A program made the position numbers and the translations under genes. The notes beneath the pieces were generated by a model that searched no databases, had not been told where the DNA came from, and saw only the letters and a list, made by a program, of their open reading frames with translations. Positions 1 to 8,322 of a DNA stretch of 36,131 bases are shown in pieces; position 1 is the stretch's first letter; every line of letters starts with the position of its first letter. The DNA is from an archaeon 13_2_20CM_2_53_6 (GTDB lineage Archaea; Thermoproteota; Bathyarchaeia; 40CM-2-53-6). The stretch is from the NCBI GenBank assembly GCA_001915065.1, contig MNDT01000051.1:1-36131 (forward strand), given 5' to 3'.

Positions 1-41
1 CTTCACGGAGAAAAGATCGCCCCAGTTCAAGGGACGATGAC

Positions 42-836
42 ATGGGCTACGAAACGATCATCGTCGAGAAGAAGGATCAGATAGCAAGAATCACACTCAA
101 TCGCCCTCAAGCTCTCAACGCGCTCAACGAGAAGATGGGAGAAGAACTCAACGCGGCCCTCAAAGAGGTTGAAAGGGACCCCGAGACCCGATGCCTAGTG
201 ATCACCGGCGCCGGCCGAGCATTCTCGGCAGGCGAAGACGTCTCAGGACTAAAAGAGAGATATGCTGGAGGAGCACACCCCTCACTCGGCGACCACCTAC
301 GAAAGAAATACCATCCAATCATTCTCCGGATCCGCAATATGGAGAAGCCGATAATCGCACGAATCAACGGGATAGCCGCCGGGAGCGGCGCGAGCATCGC
401 CCTCGCCTGCGATATCCGAATTGCCTCAGAGGAGGCGGGCCTCAAACAAGCCTTCATCGGAGTAGGCTTGGTACCAGATTCCGGAAGTAGCTACTTCCTC
501 ACCCAGAACCTCGGCCCAGGACGAGCCCTCGAACTCATCATGACCGGAAGAACAGTAGGAGCGAAGGAGGCCGAAACCCTCGGCCTCGTCAACAAGACAG
601 TACCCGCAGCAGAGCTGGACAAGACGGTGGAAGAGATGGCTGAGAAGCTGGCGAACGGACCCACTAGGGCGCTAGGGCTCTCAAAGAGAGTCGTCAACCA
701 AGCAGCCAGACTCGAACTATCAGAGGCCCTGGAATATGAGGCTCAAAACCAACAAATCGCAGGCCGAACCAAGGATCACCTAGAAGCTGTCAGAGCATTT
801 CTCGAGAAACGTCAGCCCAAATTCTCAGGCAATTAG
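42..836 (+). CDS. Enoyl-CoA hydratase/isomerase family protein, PaaG-like
   Basis: 264 residues, a complete crotonase-fold protein. The N-terminus has the family's ITLNRPQALNALN strand and the CoA/oxyanion loop SAGEDVSG. The second oxyanion-hole segment is GIAAGSGASIALACD. Where hydratases carry their first catalytic Glu (the 'PEI' motif) this protein has AFIGVGL, and the second position reads GLVPDSGSSYFL, with Asp in place of the second Glu. That VPDSG pattern is typical of PaaG-type ring-epoxide or double-bond isomerases rather than classical hydratases, so isomerisation of an unsaturated or aromatic acyl-CoA is the more likely reaction. It lies upstream of a di-metal oxidase and an EthD protein on the same strand, which fits a catabolic acyl-CoA pathway. 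Family is certain; substrate is not. Confidence 0.9.
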   Translation: MGYETIIVEKKDQIARITLNRPQALNALNEKMGEELNAALKEVERDPETRCLVITGAGRAFSAGEDVSGLKERYAGGAHPSLGDHLRKKYHPIILRIRNMEKPIIARINGIAAGSGASIALACDIRIASEEAGLKQAFIGVGLVPDSGSSYFLTQNLGPGRALELIMTGRTVGAKEAETLGLVNKTVPAAELDKTVEEMAEKLANGPTRALGLSKRVVNQAARLELSEALEYEAQNQQIAGRTKDHLEAVRAFLEKRQPKFSGN

Positions 837-896
837 CCTACAAATCCCTCGGGTTCACCGAACAAGTGCGTTTCACGTGATCTAGAGCCTCGCAGG

Positions 897-904
897 TTTA
901 AGTA
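897..904 (+). promoter_or_regulatory. TATA-like box upstream of di-metal oxidase gene
   Basis: The AT-rich octamer TTTAAGTA lies 33 nt before the ATG at 937, inside the 100-nt gap after the PaaG-like gene. Spacing would put transcription start around 925, giving a short leader. It suggests the oxidase-EthD pair has its own promoter. Confidence 0.35.
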
Positions 905-936
905 ACATACCGAACCATCGCGGATAGAATACGGCG

Positions 937-1935
937 ATGCCTAAGGCGTCGAAGCAGAAGCCACCCGAACTCAATATCTTCCCCGGAAACTGGACCATAA
1001 AGAACGAGCAGATGTTCAAGGCCTTCGACCTATCTTTCGCTCAGCATTGGAATCCGGCCAATTTTCCCTGGGAAGAACTCGACGGGAAGAACTTCGATCC
1101 AAAGGAGCGCATCGCCCAAGCGTACTGGATGTCCAAGCTCGCACTGTTCGAAAAGTCAGGCATTGGAGCCTTCGGATTTGGAGCGGTCCGAGCCGCCGAG
1201 CTTAACCTGGAAGACCCTACCAAGAAGATGCTCGCGTCGATCACATATGATGAATGCCGTCATGACGAAGTCTGCAGACGAGCCTGCAACAAGCTCTGCC
1301 CCAACTGGCCCTACGGATACAAGCCCCAGTCAGACTTTGAGCAGAAAGCGCTGAGAAACATCGAGGCTCTCTACGAAGAGGGAAGACGATACTGGAAGGG
1401 GTTCAAGGGGGCCTGGGAGTATCTGACCCCCGAGCTACTATTCGCAGGCTTCTTCTTCGCAGAGATAGGCGCCGAGACGATATTCAACGCGATGCGCCAG
1501 ACAAGCAAGCTAGACATCTACCGCCAGTCGTTCCAGAACATTACGCGAGACGAGACGCGACACTTGGTGGCGACAATGGCCCTTCTCCGAGCAATGGCTC
1601 AAGAGTTCAGCGAGGAGCAGAAGCTTACGGTAACTCGGCAGATGAAGCAGGGCTTCATCTTCCTCTCGCCTCTACTCTACCAACACCAGGCGGAATTCTG
1701 GCGTCTACCCTCAGACTTTGACAAAGTAGACCAGGAAGTGGAAGAGATAGCCCGGAACGCCGGGCTCGGGGTCCTGACGATGGAAGAGAAGATCAAGTAT
1801 TGGAAACAGGCTATCGAGAAGAAGAGAGGAGAGATAGAAGAGATGGGCATCAAGGTCCCCGCGATCCCAGAACTCGGCGTCGAGGGCGTCGAGGTACAGG
1901 TTAAGAAGAACGAGACCATCGCAACCAGCTTCTAG
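937..1935 (+). CDS. Ferritin-like di-metal (R2-like) oxidase
   Basis: 332 residues, mostly helical. Two E-x-x-H metal-binding motifs are visible: DECRH (E106, H109) and DETRH (E206, H209). Candidate partner carboxylates are E72 in LALFEKSG and E176/E180 in FFFAEIGAETIF. This E...ExxH...E...ExxH spacing is that of the ribonucleotide reductase R2 / R2-like ligand-binding oxidase superfamily, which bind Fe-Fe or Mn-Fe centres and activate O2. No R1 subunit gene lies nearby, so nucleotide reduction is unlikely and an oxidase or oxygenase role is preferred. The gene ends 10 nt before an EthD gene and is probably co-transcribed with it. The exact subfamily (R2lox, AurF-like, acyl desaturase-like) cannot be settled by eye. 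Confidence 0.75.
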   Translation: MPKASKQKPPELNIFPGNWTIKNEQMFKAFDLSFAQHWNPANFPWEELDGKNFDPKERIAQAYWMSKLALFEKSGIGAFGFGAVRAAELNLEDPTKKMLASITYDECRHDEVCRRACNKLCPNWPYGYKPQSDFEQKALRNIEALYEEGRRYWKGFKGAWEYLTPELLFAGFFFAEIGAETIFNAMRQTSKLDIYRQSFQNITRDETRHLVATMALLRAMAQEFSEEQKLTVTRQMKQGFIFLSPLLYQHQAEFWRLPSDFDKVDQEVEEIARNAGLGVLTMEEKIKYWKQAIEKKRGEIEEMGIKVPAIPELGVEGVEVQVKKNETIATSF

Positions 1936-1945
1936 AGGACAACAT

Positions 1946-2257
1946 ATGACCGCAAAGATCATCGTCCTGTTCGGCAAACCCACAGACCCGCAACTTTTCG
2001 ACAAACAATACTGGAATGATCACATCCCAATCGCCAAACAGATGCCAGGCTTACGAAAGTACACAGTCCATAAGGTCGTCACCGCTCCACGAGGCGAACC
2101 CGCATACTACCAAGTCGCCGAACTAGAGTTCGACAACATGGACAGTCTTAAGAACGCCATTGCGTCCCAGGCTGGGAAAGATTCGGGCCGCCACGGGATG
2201 AAGATTGCGACTGGCGGAATGACATTTCTCTACGCCGAGTCGAAAGAAGCGATGTAG
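1946..2257 (+). CDS. EthD-family protein (dimeric alpha-beta barrel)
   Basis: 103 residues, the normal length for single-domain EthD proteins. The start MTAKIIVLFGKPTD, the segment WNDHIPIAKQMPGLRKY and the late AELEFDNMDSLKNAI are typical of the family, whose members form ferredoxin-like alpha/beta barrel dimers. EthD was named from an ethyl-tert-butyl-ether degradation locus; most relatives sit beside mono-oxygenases or other catabolic enzymes and their biochemical role is poorly known. Here the ATG lies 10 nt after the di-metal oxidase stop, so the two are probably one transcription unit. The conserved His in DHIP could be functional. A direct role with the oxidase is inference from position. 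Confidence 0.8.
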   Translation: MTAKIIVLFGKPTDPQLFDKQYWNDHIPIAKQMPGLRKYTVHKVVTAPRGEPAYYQVAELEFDNMDSLKNAIASQAGKDSGRHGMKIATGGMTFLYAESKEAM

Positions 2258-2317
2258 CCTCCCTACAAGCAACCTTCTTCTACAGCACGATTTGAAGACA
2301 ATTTCGGAATCAGGATT

Positions 2318-3472
2318 ATGGCACGAGTCGCGATTGTCGGTGTTGGACATTCGAAGTTTGGAAAAAGAAGCGACGCCTCTCTCCGGGAACTTGCATTCGA
2401 AGCCTACAGCGACGCGCTCGACGATGCAGAGATCGAGTCCTCAAGCATTGACGGTTCAGTAGTCTGCTCAGCGACCCACTATGACAAACAACGATCTCCG
2501 GCGGGGGTCGTCGCGGAATATCTGGGGCTGAATCCAAAGCCCACGTTCAACGTCGAAGCAGCCTGTGCATCAAGCGCTGTGGGATTGAGAACTGCTTGGT
2601 CACTAGTGTCGTCTGGACTTCACGATGTGATCGCTGTTGTGGGAGTTCAGAAGATGACAGAACTCGCTTCCCGCGAAATCCAAGAACTGATGGGCAGAGC
2701 GGGAGATGTGATGTGGGAATCTCCCTTCGGCACAACAATGCCCGCCTACTATGCAATGTACGCCACAGCTCACATGGCTCGATACGGGACAACCGAGGAG
2801 GACATGGCAGCTGTTACCGTGAAGAATCGGAAATATGGAACAAAGAATGCAAAAGCAATGTTCCAGAAAACGGTGAGCATCGAGGACGTGCTCAAATCAC
2901 GTCCCGTGTCGACGCCGCTGAAACTGTTCGACTGTTGCGCAAACGCTGACGGCGCAGCATGCCTCCTCGTCGCCAACGCGACGAAAGCTAGGAAGATCAC
3001 TGACAGACCAGTCTGGGTAGCAGGGCTAGGATTAGCCTCAAGCCCGATGGCCCTCGCAGGCAGACATGGGCCTATGACTAGCTTCGAAGTGACGAAGAAC
3101 GCTGCAAAGTCAGCATACGAGATGGCACGAGTCAAAGCTAGCGACATTGACGTTGCAGAGGTTCATGATTCATTCTCGATCACTGAGATCTTGAACTACG
3201 AGGACCTGGGGTTTGCCCGACCAGGGAAGGGACCCAAGCTGCTCAAAGACGAGGAGACAGAGCTAGGCGGAAAGATTCCAGTCAACATAGACGGAGGACT
3301 AATCTCGAAAGGACATCCCGTGGGCGCTACGGGAGCCTCACAGATCACAAGCATCGTTCAGCAGCTCAGAAAAGAAGCAGGTGACGTCCAAGTGGACGGC
3401 GCTAAGATTGGACTCGCCCAGAACATAGGAGGGATCGGCATGTACTGTTCCGTTACGATATTGCGGTCATGA
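2318..3472 (+). CDS. Thiolase family protein (acetyl-CoA acetyltransferase-like)
   Basis: 384 residues, full-length thiolase fold of the archaeal/SCPx type. The acyl-accepting Cys is C83 in NVEAACASSA. Active-site His residues are H283 in AEVHDSFSITE and H333 in SKGHPVGATG. The C-terminal loop where bacterial thiolases carry a second Cys reads NIGGIGMYCSV, so the usual C-x-G motif is altered as in other archaeal thiolases. In archaea these enzymes work with a DUF35 OB-fold/Zn-ribbon partner that channels acyl-CoA between active sites; such a partner follows at 4444, separated by an endonuclease gene. No HMG-CoA synthase is adjacent, so beta-oxidation and acetoacetyl-CoA formation are both possible. 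Confidence 0.88.
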   Translation: MARVAIVGVGHSKFGKRSDASLRELAFEAYSDALDDAEIESSSIDGSVVCSATHYDKQRSPAGVVAEYLGLNPKPTFNVEAACASSAVGLRTAWSLVSSGLHDVIAVVGVQKMTELASREIQELMGRAGDVMWESPFGTTMPAYYAMYATAHMARYGTTEEDMAAVTVKNRKYGTKNAKAMFQKTVSIEDVLKSRPVSTPLKLFDCCANADGAACLLVANATKARKITDRPVWVAGLGLASSPMALAGRHGPMTSFEVTKNAAKSAYEMARVKASDIDVAEVHDSFSITEILNYEDLGFARPGKGPKLLKDEETELGGKIPVNIDGGLISKGHPVGATGASQITSIVQQLRKEAGDVQVDGAKIGLAQNIGGIGMYCSVTILRS

Positions 3473-3538
3473 ATACATTCACACGACTCTACGAAGAAAA
3501 GCGAGCGTGATATTGAGCTGCAAACAGATTTCCAACAG

Positions 3539-4441
3539 TTGAATGATCAGAGTCTAGAGGGAAGAATTAGGGACTACGATGACGTCATACGTCTCCCACA
3601 AGACGGCCGTTCTCCAGCGGAAATCTCGTACCTGACTGGCATAGCTGATGGAACTATCAGAGGCTGGCTTGTGGATCATCGAAAGCCCTGGACTCGTTAT
3701 GAGCTTTTCAGACCTACTTCTTCGGAACAATTGTCCTATGCTATTGGAGTCTACATGGGGGACGGTTCGATTTCCAAACAGGGAAACCGTTCTGTCTTGC
3801 GTTTGCATGTGAAAGACCGAGAATTCGCTCGTAGGTTTTCTTCAACCTGCTCACAGATTCTGGGAAAGAAACCCTACTCCGTTAGGCATATCGCAGACCG
3901 AGACAAATACGAAACGACCGTTGCAAACACATCCTTCTGCAAGTTCCTTGAACAAACCTTTTCCCAGCTAGATCCGTACATACGAGACCATCCCTCTGGA
4001 TTTTTGCGAGGCCTTGCAGACAGCGATGGATGCCCTGCAATTACAACAACTAAGAAACGAGGCAAACCATGGTTCTTTGTTCAAATTGTGGTCGCAACAT
4101 CAACAAGCATTCCGCTCCTAAGCTATGCACGGACAATTTTGGGAGAATGCTTTAAACTCAAGGCAACGTTGGTGTACAAAGGTAAGCCGCGACCTAGACC
4201 TTACGAGAATGGGTTTTTCCATTCGAAGAAACGGGTCTTCGACCTGAGAATATCACGCTTTGAGGACATAAGACGATTTTCCCGAGTCGTTGGTTTCGGA
4301 CTGTCGCGAAAACAAGTGAAGCTCGAATCCGCCATCGCGGTCCGACAGAGTTTTGGATCTGGCGAAAAAGCAGTGGAAGAGTGGACTCGTAACTGGGAGC
4401 ACGGCAAGACTGAATGGGTTCGAAGGAAAGGAGCAAGCTAA
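3539..4441 (+). CDS. Free-standing LAGLIDADG homing endonuclease
   Basis: 300 residues. An N-terminal helix-turn-helix-like segment (about residues 19-45, RSPAEISYLTGIADGTI) precedes two LAGLIDADG motifs: SYAIGVYMGDGS (66-77) and FLRGLADSDG (155-164), each with the acidic metal-binding Asp. A single-chain two-motif enzyme of this size cuts long asymmetric DNA sites and spreads its own gene. The start is TTG at 3539; no ATG is well placed. It sits exactly between a thiolase gene and its DUF35 partner, and its stop is 2 nt before the DUF35 start. The gene looks A+T-richer than its neighbours, consistent with horizontal arrival. It has its own start and stop and no intein splice motifs, so it is not an intein. 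Confidence 0.85.
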   Translation: MNDQSLEGRIRDYDDVIRLPQDGRSPAEISYLTGIADGTIRGWLVDHRKPWTRYELFRPTSSEQLSYAIGVYMGDGSISKQGNRSVLRLHVKDREFARRFSSTCSQILGKKPYSVRHIADRDKYETTVANTSFCKFLEQTFSQLDPYIRDHPSGFLRGLADSDGCPAITTTKKRGKPWFFVQIVVATSTSIPLLSYARTILGECFKLKATLVYKGKPRPRPYENGFFHSKKRVFDLRISRFEDIRRFSRVVGFGLSRKQVKLESAIAVRQSFGSGEKAVEEWTRNWEHGKTEWVRRKGAS

Positions 4442-4443
4442 GC

Positions 4444-4857
4444 TTGGGTTTCGAAAAATTCGGACAATCAGGCTACTTGTCACAGACCAAGGTAACGCCG
4501 CTAATATCGTACCTGGAGAAGGGAATCGTCGTTGGGACAAAGTGCAAGAATTGTGGAAAGCTGTACTTTCCACCTCGAGTCGACTGCCCCGACTGTCGTA
4601 AGAGCGAGGTCGAATGGGTCCCGATCGACGGAAAGGCGAAACTCGTCACCTTTACAGAAGTCTATTTTGCGCCACCCGCCTTTGAACAATCCACCCCTTA
4701 CATTTTAGGACTTGCCGAGCTCGACGATGGGCTCAGAGTCTTCGCTCCAATCAGCCGCAATATCGACCTGAAGGAGCTGAAGCCTGACTTGGAGCTGATC
4801 TTGAAAGCCAAACAGGCGGGTGAAGGGGTCTTCTACCAGCTCGAGAAACCGGGCTGA
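4444..4857 (+). CDS. DUF35 Zn-ribbon/OB-fold acyl-CoA partner protein
   Basis: 137 residues from TTG at 4444, which gives the family-typical opening GFEKFGQ. An in-frame ATG at 4414 would overlap the endonuclease gene by 28 bp. The Zn-ribbon is CKNC (near residues 34-37) and CPDC some 15 residues later, followed by an OB-fold with VTFTEVYFAPPAF and a hydrophobic core to EKPG. In archaea this protein bridges thiolase and HMG-CoA synthase or binds acyl-CoA for a thiolase; the thiolase at 2318-3472 is its expected partner. A GGAG ribosome-binding site at 4430-4433 lies inside the 3' end of the endonuclease gene, so translation of this gene now depends on invader sequence. Confidence 0.85.
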   Translation: MGFEKFGQSGYLSQTKVTPLISYLEKGIVVGTKCKNCGKLYFPPRVDCPDCRKSEVEWVPIDGKAKLVTFTEVYFAPPAFEQSTPYILGLAELDDGLRVFAPISRNIDLKELKPDLELILKAKQAGEGVFYQLEKPG

Positions 4858-4880
4858 CAAACTCGACGGCTAGGGAGTTG

Positions 4881-6338
4881 CTATCCTAGGTTAACTGAGA
4901 CGTTCTTGGTTCGCGTGTAGTATTCCAAGGCCCTTATTCCATTCTCGTGGCCTATTCCACTGTCCTTGTAGCCTCCGAAAGGAGTCTGTGGAAAAGTGAC
5001 GAGATACTCGTTGATGGCAACTCCGCCCACTTCCAGCCTTGAAGCGACATCGTGAGCGGTCTTGAGGTTGCTGGTCCAGATGCCCCCGTAGAGGCCGTAG
5101 TCGGTCTCGTTAGCCATTGTTACAGCCTCGTCTGTTGTCTTGAATTTGGTTATGCTCAGTACTGGTCCGAAGATCTCGTCGCTGCCGACCTTCATCTCTC
5201 CAGTAACGTTCTCGAAGATCGTGGGTTCGACAAAGTTGCCCTTGTCGAGTCGCGGATCTTTTGGCTTCTTTCCACCGTGCAGAAGTTTGGCTCCTTCCTC
5301 TGTCCCATCCTTGACGTAGCCCAGAACAATATCTTGTCGGGACTTTGAGGCTACGGGTCCCATCTCGGTAGAATCCTCCAATCCCGGCCCGATCCTCATG
5401 GCCGCTGTCTTGTCAACTAGTTCTCTGACGAAGCCTTCGTAGATGGATTCGTGGATGAATGCTCGAGACCCTGCCCAGCACATCTGGCCCGCGTTGGTGA
5501 ATATGCCGTCCTTGACGGCCTTGATGGCTTTCGGAATGTCTGCGTCGGGGAATACGATGTGGGGGTTCTTGCCTCCAAGCTCCATGAGCACATGTGTGAC
5601 GTTTCTCGCCGCGGCCTCCATCACCTGCTTCCCAGTCTCGTCGGACCCGGTGAAGATTATCCCGTCCACGTCCTTGTCAGACACCAGATGAGCACCCACT
5701 TCAGAGCCCGAGCCCGTCACAACGTTCACAACTCCCTTTGGAGTGCCTGCCTTCGCGGCCAACTCGCCCAGCTTGATGGCGGTCAGAGGCGTGATCTCTG
5801 AAGGCTTCATCACGACAGTATTGCCAGCGGCCAGCGCGGGAGCAAGACTCCTCGCCGCAAGGGCGATCGGATAATTCCAAGGAACAATGTGGACCGTTAC
5901 TCCCAGAGGCTCCTTCAAGGTATAGTTGAGCCGTCTGGGCGGAACTGGAATAGTCTCCCCCTCAATCTTGTCCGCTAACCCAGCGAAATACTCGAAGGCT
6001 CGCGCAGCCCATGCGACGTCCCCCTTCGACTCTCGGAGCGTCTTCCCCTCGTTCATCGTCTCCAGCCGTGCCAGCTCATCCGAGTTCTCCCTGACGAGAC
6101 CCGTAAGCTTCGTTAGGATCCGTCCTCGCTTGGCCGAGTCCATGTCCCGCCACTCTGGAGAGTGGAACGCTGTCTTGGCCGCGTCAACGGCAGCTCTAGC
6201 ATCCTGCTTGGTGGCGCGGGGAACCTCAGCTATCACCTGGTTGTTTGACGGGTCAAGAATAGAACTGGCAAGACCGTTGCTGCTGTCCTTCCATTCTCCA
6301 CCAACCAGCATCTTGAACCTCTGAAGCTGAACAGTCAT
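4881..6338 (-). CDS. NAD(P)-dependent aldehyde dehydrogenase
   Basis: 485 residues, standard length for the ALDH superfamily. Cofactor-site motif PWNYP (N155), KPSE (178-181) and the Rossmann turn FTGSDETG are present. The general base is E253 in MELGGKNP and the catalytic nucleophile is C287 in GQMCWAGSR; the C-terminal PFGGYKDSGIG loop is intact. It should oxidise an aldehyde to the acid; similarity in layout is to the betaine-aldehyde/succinate-semialdehyde/medium-chain group, and the substrate cannot be named. It is convergent with the thiolase/DUF35 cluster (24-nt gap) and appears to be a single-gene unit with its own promoter. Confidence 0.92.
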   Translation of the reverse strand: MTVQLQRFKMLVGGEWKDSSNGLASSILDPSNNQVIAEVPRATKQDARAAVDAAKTAFHSPEWRDMDSAKRGRILTKLTGLVRENSDELARLETMNEGKTLRESKGDVAWAARAFEYFAGLADKIEGETIPVPPRRLNYTLKEPLGVTVHIVPWNYPIALAARSLAPALAAGNTVVMKPSEITPLTAIKLGELAAKAGTPKGVVNVVTGSGSEVGAHLVSDKDVDGIIFTGSDETGKQVMEAAARNVTHVLMELGGKNPHIVFPDADIPKAIKAVKDGIFTNAGQMCWAGSRAFIHESIYEGFVRELVDKTAAMRIGPGLEDSTEMGPVASKSRQDIVLGYVKDGTEEGAKLLHGGKKPKDPRLDKGNFVEPTIFENVTGEMKVGSDEIFGPVLSITKFKTTDEAVTMANETDYGLYGGIWTSNLKTAHDVASRLEVGGVAINEYLVTFPQTPFGGYKDSGIGHENGIRALEYYTRTKNVSVNLG

Positions 6339-6363
6339 TGTTGTCAGAGACTACCCCGGCAAC

Positions 6364-6374
6364 GTGATATAAAG
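6364..6374 (-). promoter_or_regulatory. TATA box of the aldehyde dehydrogenase gene
   Basis: On the minus strand the sequence CTTTATATCAC lies 26-36 nt before the ATG at 6338. That is close to the archaeal TATA-to-start-site distance, so the mRNA probably has a very short leader. Confidence 0.55.
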
Positions 6375-6403
6375 AGAGAACCGATCCAGTATTACCCACG
6401 AGT

Positions 6404-6419
6404 CCCGAGAAAACTCGGG
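6404..6419. other. Perfect small hairpin, 6-bp stem, AAAA loop
   Basis: CCCGAG at 6404-6409 and CTCGGG at 6414-6419 form an uninterrupted G+C-rich stem with an AAAA loop, 30 nt upstream of the aldehyde dehydrogenase TATA box. It could be an operator or an RNA hairpin. The stretch from 6421 to about 6655 holds no ORF or RNA gene that I recognise. Confidence 0.4.
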
Positions 6420-6659
6420 TACACCTATTCACTAGCCAGCATCAGGAAAGTTAGGTCGGCTCAAGTCGTTCAGAATAAGCCCGGATCCGCGATCGGGGAG
6501 GGAGGTCCCACGCGGCGGGTTTCGCACGCTTGGAGGCCGCCACACGGCAACTATAGAAATCAGCCAATAAGCCCGTTCTGCAAGATAAACCGATAATCTC
6601 GCCCAGAAAGGGTTCAGATGGGAAGACGAACCTGTCTAGGATTTAGAAATAAAAAATTC

Positions 6660-6903
6660 CCGCGACACAAGAGTGCTATTTGGAGAACTGTCGATTCTGA
6701 GAAATCGCATAGAACAAGCTCAGATCGCGAATCGGTCCACCGGACCCGGTTCTTGCGCCATTCTCTTCCGCGTAACCAGCGCTTCCGACCACCTTTGACC
6801 AGCCCAATCTGCGCCCAGACTCTTGAGACTCACCTAGAAAACAAGCCACCTAGCGAGACAGCTCTCCCAAAATCCCAAAAATAGTTGATCCTCGCGACAC
6901 AAA
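6660..6903 (+). repeat. Dispersed repeat, copy A (about 245 bp)
   Basis: This stretch matches 20404-20650 in inverted orientation. The best part, 6728-6851, aligns without gaps to the reverse complement of 20466-20589; I count about 18 mismatches in 124 positions, near 85 percent identity, with a 25-base identical run. Similarity fades but continues outward on both sides. CGCGACACAA occurs at 6661-6670 and again at 6893-6902, near the two ends. Both copies contain an 88-aa ORF in the same frame, but most differences would change amino acids, so protein coding is unlikely. It may be a non-autonomous mobile element or a duplicated structured or regulatory element. Copy A ends about 210 nt upstream of the surface-protein start at 7113. 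Confidence 0.75.
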
Positions 6904-7112
6904 ACAGCCCTCCCCGTGAGAAATCCCCCAAGCTAGGCATTAGTTTCACTCTAAGGCCTTCGACAGGCCGAACCCGAGGACACCGCTCAATTCGCGCGGC
7001 TCACGCTTTTACCGCTGTTAAGCAGGCTGTTACTCCTAGTCCGACTCTCGCGGTTCACGAGCTTCTAAGCCTACAACCCCGTTTCTCGCTCAACATCGAG
7101 GCTAGGCTTACA

Positions 7113-8192
7113 GTGAAAGCAAGAGCCCCAGTCATACTCTTCACAATACTCGCCTCACTCCTCGCTCCAACCCTGATTGGAAACGTAAACGCCACCTCCG
7201 GCTGCAGCAGCGGCTGCCAGCTGACCGCCAGCTCGAACGTCCCATCAGGCGACGGAACAATCTGGATCAGGATCGACAACAACATCAGCAACAGCACAAC
7301 AGGCTTCTACTGCAGCACGCACGCGTGCACCGTTCCCCTCCCCCGATCCTCCCCCCCAACCTTCACATTCGGAAATAACACGATCCACACCCTCGCCGTC
7401 TTGAACAGCACCTTCACAGGAGCCTCAACAGGCGGCCACTACGTCTGGAAGAACTGGTCCAACTACTACGGAACGCAGTTCGCAACAGTCTGGACGACGA
7501 ATCCGATGCTCGTCATCGGACCCATACTCTACAACTACACCGGCACAGCAGGATTCACCGCCGTCTTCGACAGACAATACGCGGCCACACTCTCATTCAC
7601 AAACGCAAAAGGCGACCCACTAAACCCAGCACCAGCATACGTCACGTTACAAGGCCAAGCGACCGGCACCAGCACAATTTCCGGCTACTCGGGACAATAC
7701 GTCACTGCAGACCTCTACACGGTCACATCTGCTCGATGGGAGGGAACCAACATTCCCACGACAACCACTCAGACCCTCGACTTGACAAACGGACCCGCCT
7801 CAGCCACAATCTCGCTCAAAGCCTACCCAGCAACAATCCACATCGTCGACAACAACAACAGCCCAGTCTCCGGAGCAAACGTCACAATCACATTCGTCAA
7901 CGGCACAATCACGAACAAAAACTATGTCAGCGACAGCAATGGCAACGTGAACCTCGGGGATATAGCCTACCCAGGCTCATTCGGACTAACAGTCCGCTAC
8001 CAAAACCAGGAATACGGACCCTATAGCCCAGACGCCGCCACCAACTCCACGTACACCGTCCAAGTAAACGCTGGTTCATCAACCACGACAACCGGCACCG
8101 CGATAGTCCTACTGGTAATCTTCGGAATAGCATTCTTCCTAATACTTCTCGCGATAAAGGTCAGGAAACCCGCTACCCCACCCAAGATATAG
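7113..8192 (+). CDS. Secreted surface protein with C-terminal membrane anchor
   Basis: 359 residues from GTG at 7113. The frame is open from 6885, but only this start gives a normal signal peptide (KARAPVILFTILASLL, then hydrophobic to about residue 27). The body is rich in Thr, Ser, Asn and N-glycosylation sequons. Residues about 250-330 form a carboxypeptidase-regulatory-like beta-sandwich (IHIVDNNNSPVSGANVTI). A transmembrane helix near 325-348 and a basic tail (KVRKPATPPKI) anchor it with the body outside. I do not recognise a catalytic domain; it is likely an S-layer-associated or adhesin-like protein. The C-rich, A-rich codon use is stronger than in neighbours. A pyrimidine-rich stretch just after the stop may terminate transcription. 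Confidence 0.7.
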   Translation: MKARAPVILFTILASLLAPTLIGNVNATSGCSSGCQLTASSNVPSGDGTIWIRIDNNISNSTTGFYCSTHACTVPLPRSSPPTFTFGNNTIHTLAVLNSTFTGASTGGHYVWKNWSNYYGTQFATVWTTNPMLVIGPILYNYTGTAGFTAVFDRQYAATLSFTNAKGDPLNPAPAYVTLQGQATGTSTISGYSGQYVTADLYTVTSARWEGTNIPTTTTQTLDLTNGPASATISLKAYPATIHIVDNNNSPVSGANVTITFVNGTITNKNYVSDSNGNVNLGDIAYPGSFGLTVRYQNQEYGPYSPDAATNSTYTVQVNAGSSTTTTGTAIVLLVIFGIAFFLILLAIKVRKPATPPKI

Positions 8193-8293
8193 AGGGGCGA
8201 AACCCTACTCTTTCTTCTTCTTAGGCTTCCTAATTTGACGAGGCTTACCCATGTTGACAGACGACTGTGAGACCGTTGTTGATATTGATAACA

Positions 8294-8304
8294 CTTATAC
8301 TTAC
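8294..8304 (+). promoter_or_regulatory. TATA box of a probable leaderless small gene
   Basis: CTTATACTTAC is centred about 25 nt before the ATG at 8323, the spacing expected between an archaeal TATA box and the transcription start. The start codon would therefore be at or very near the 5' end of the mRNA. Confidence 0.45.
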
Positions 8305-8322
8305 AAACGCCGAAAGTCGTCC

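Noticed and set aside
3539-4441. Intein or intron-encoded interpretation of the LAGLIDADG gene
   Set aside because: The thiolase and DUF35 frames are each complete and the endonuclease has its own start and stop, so neither protein nor RNA splicing is needed.
6618-6884. 88-codon ORF in repeat copy A, with a matching 88-codon ORF in copy B (20439-20705, minus)
   Set aside because: The frames are homologous, but most substitutions between copies change amino acids and ends are not conserved, so this looks like a non-coding repeat.
6885-7112. N-terminal 76 codons of the open frame before the surface protein
   Set aside because: They precede a clean signal peptide that begins at GTG 7113 and partly overlap the dispersed repeat.
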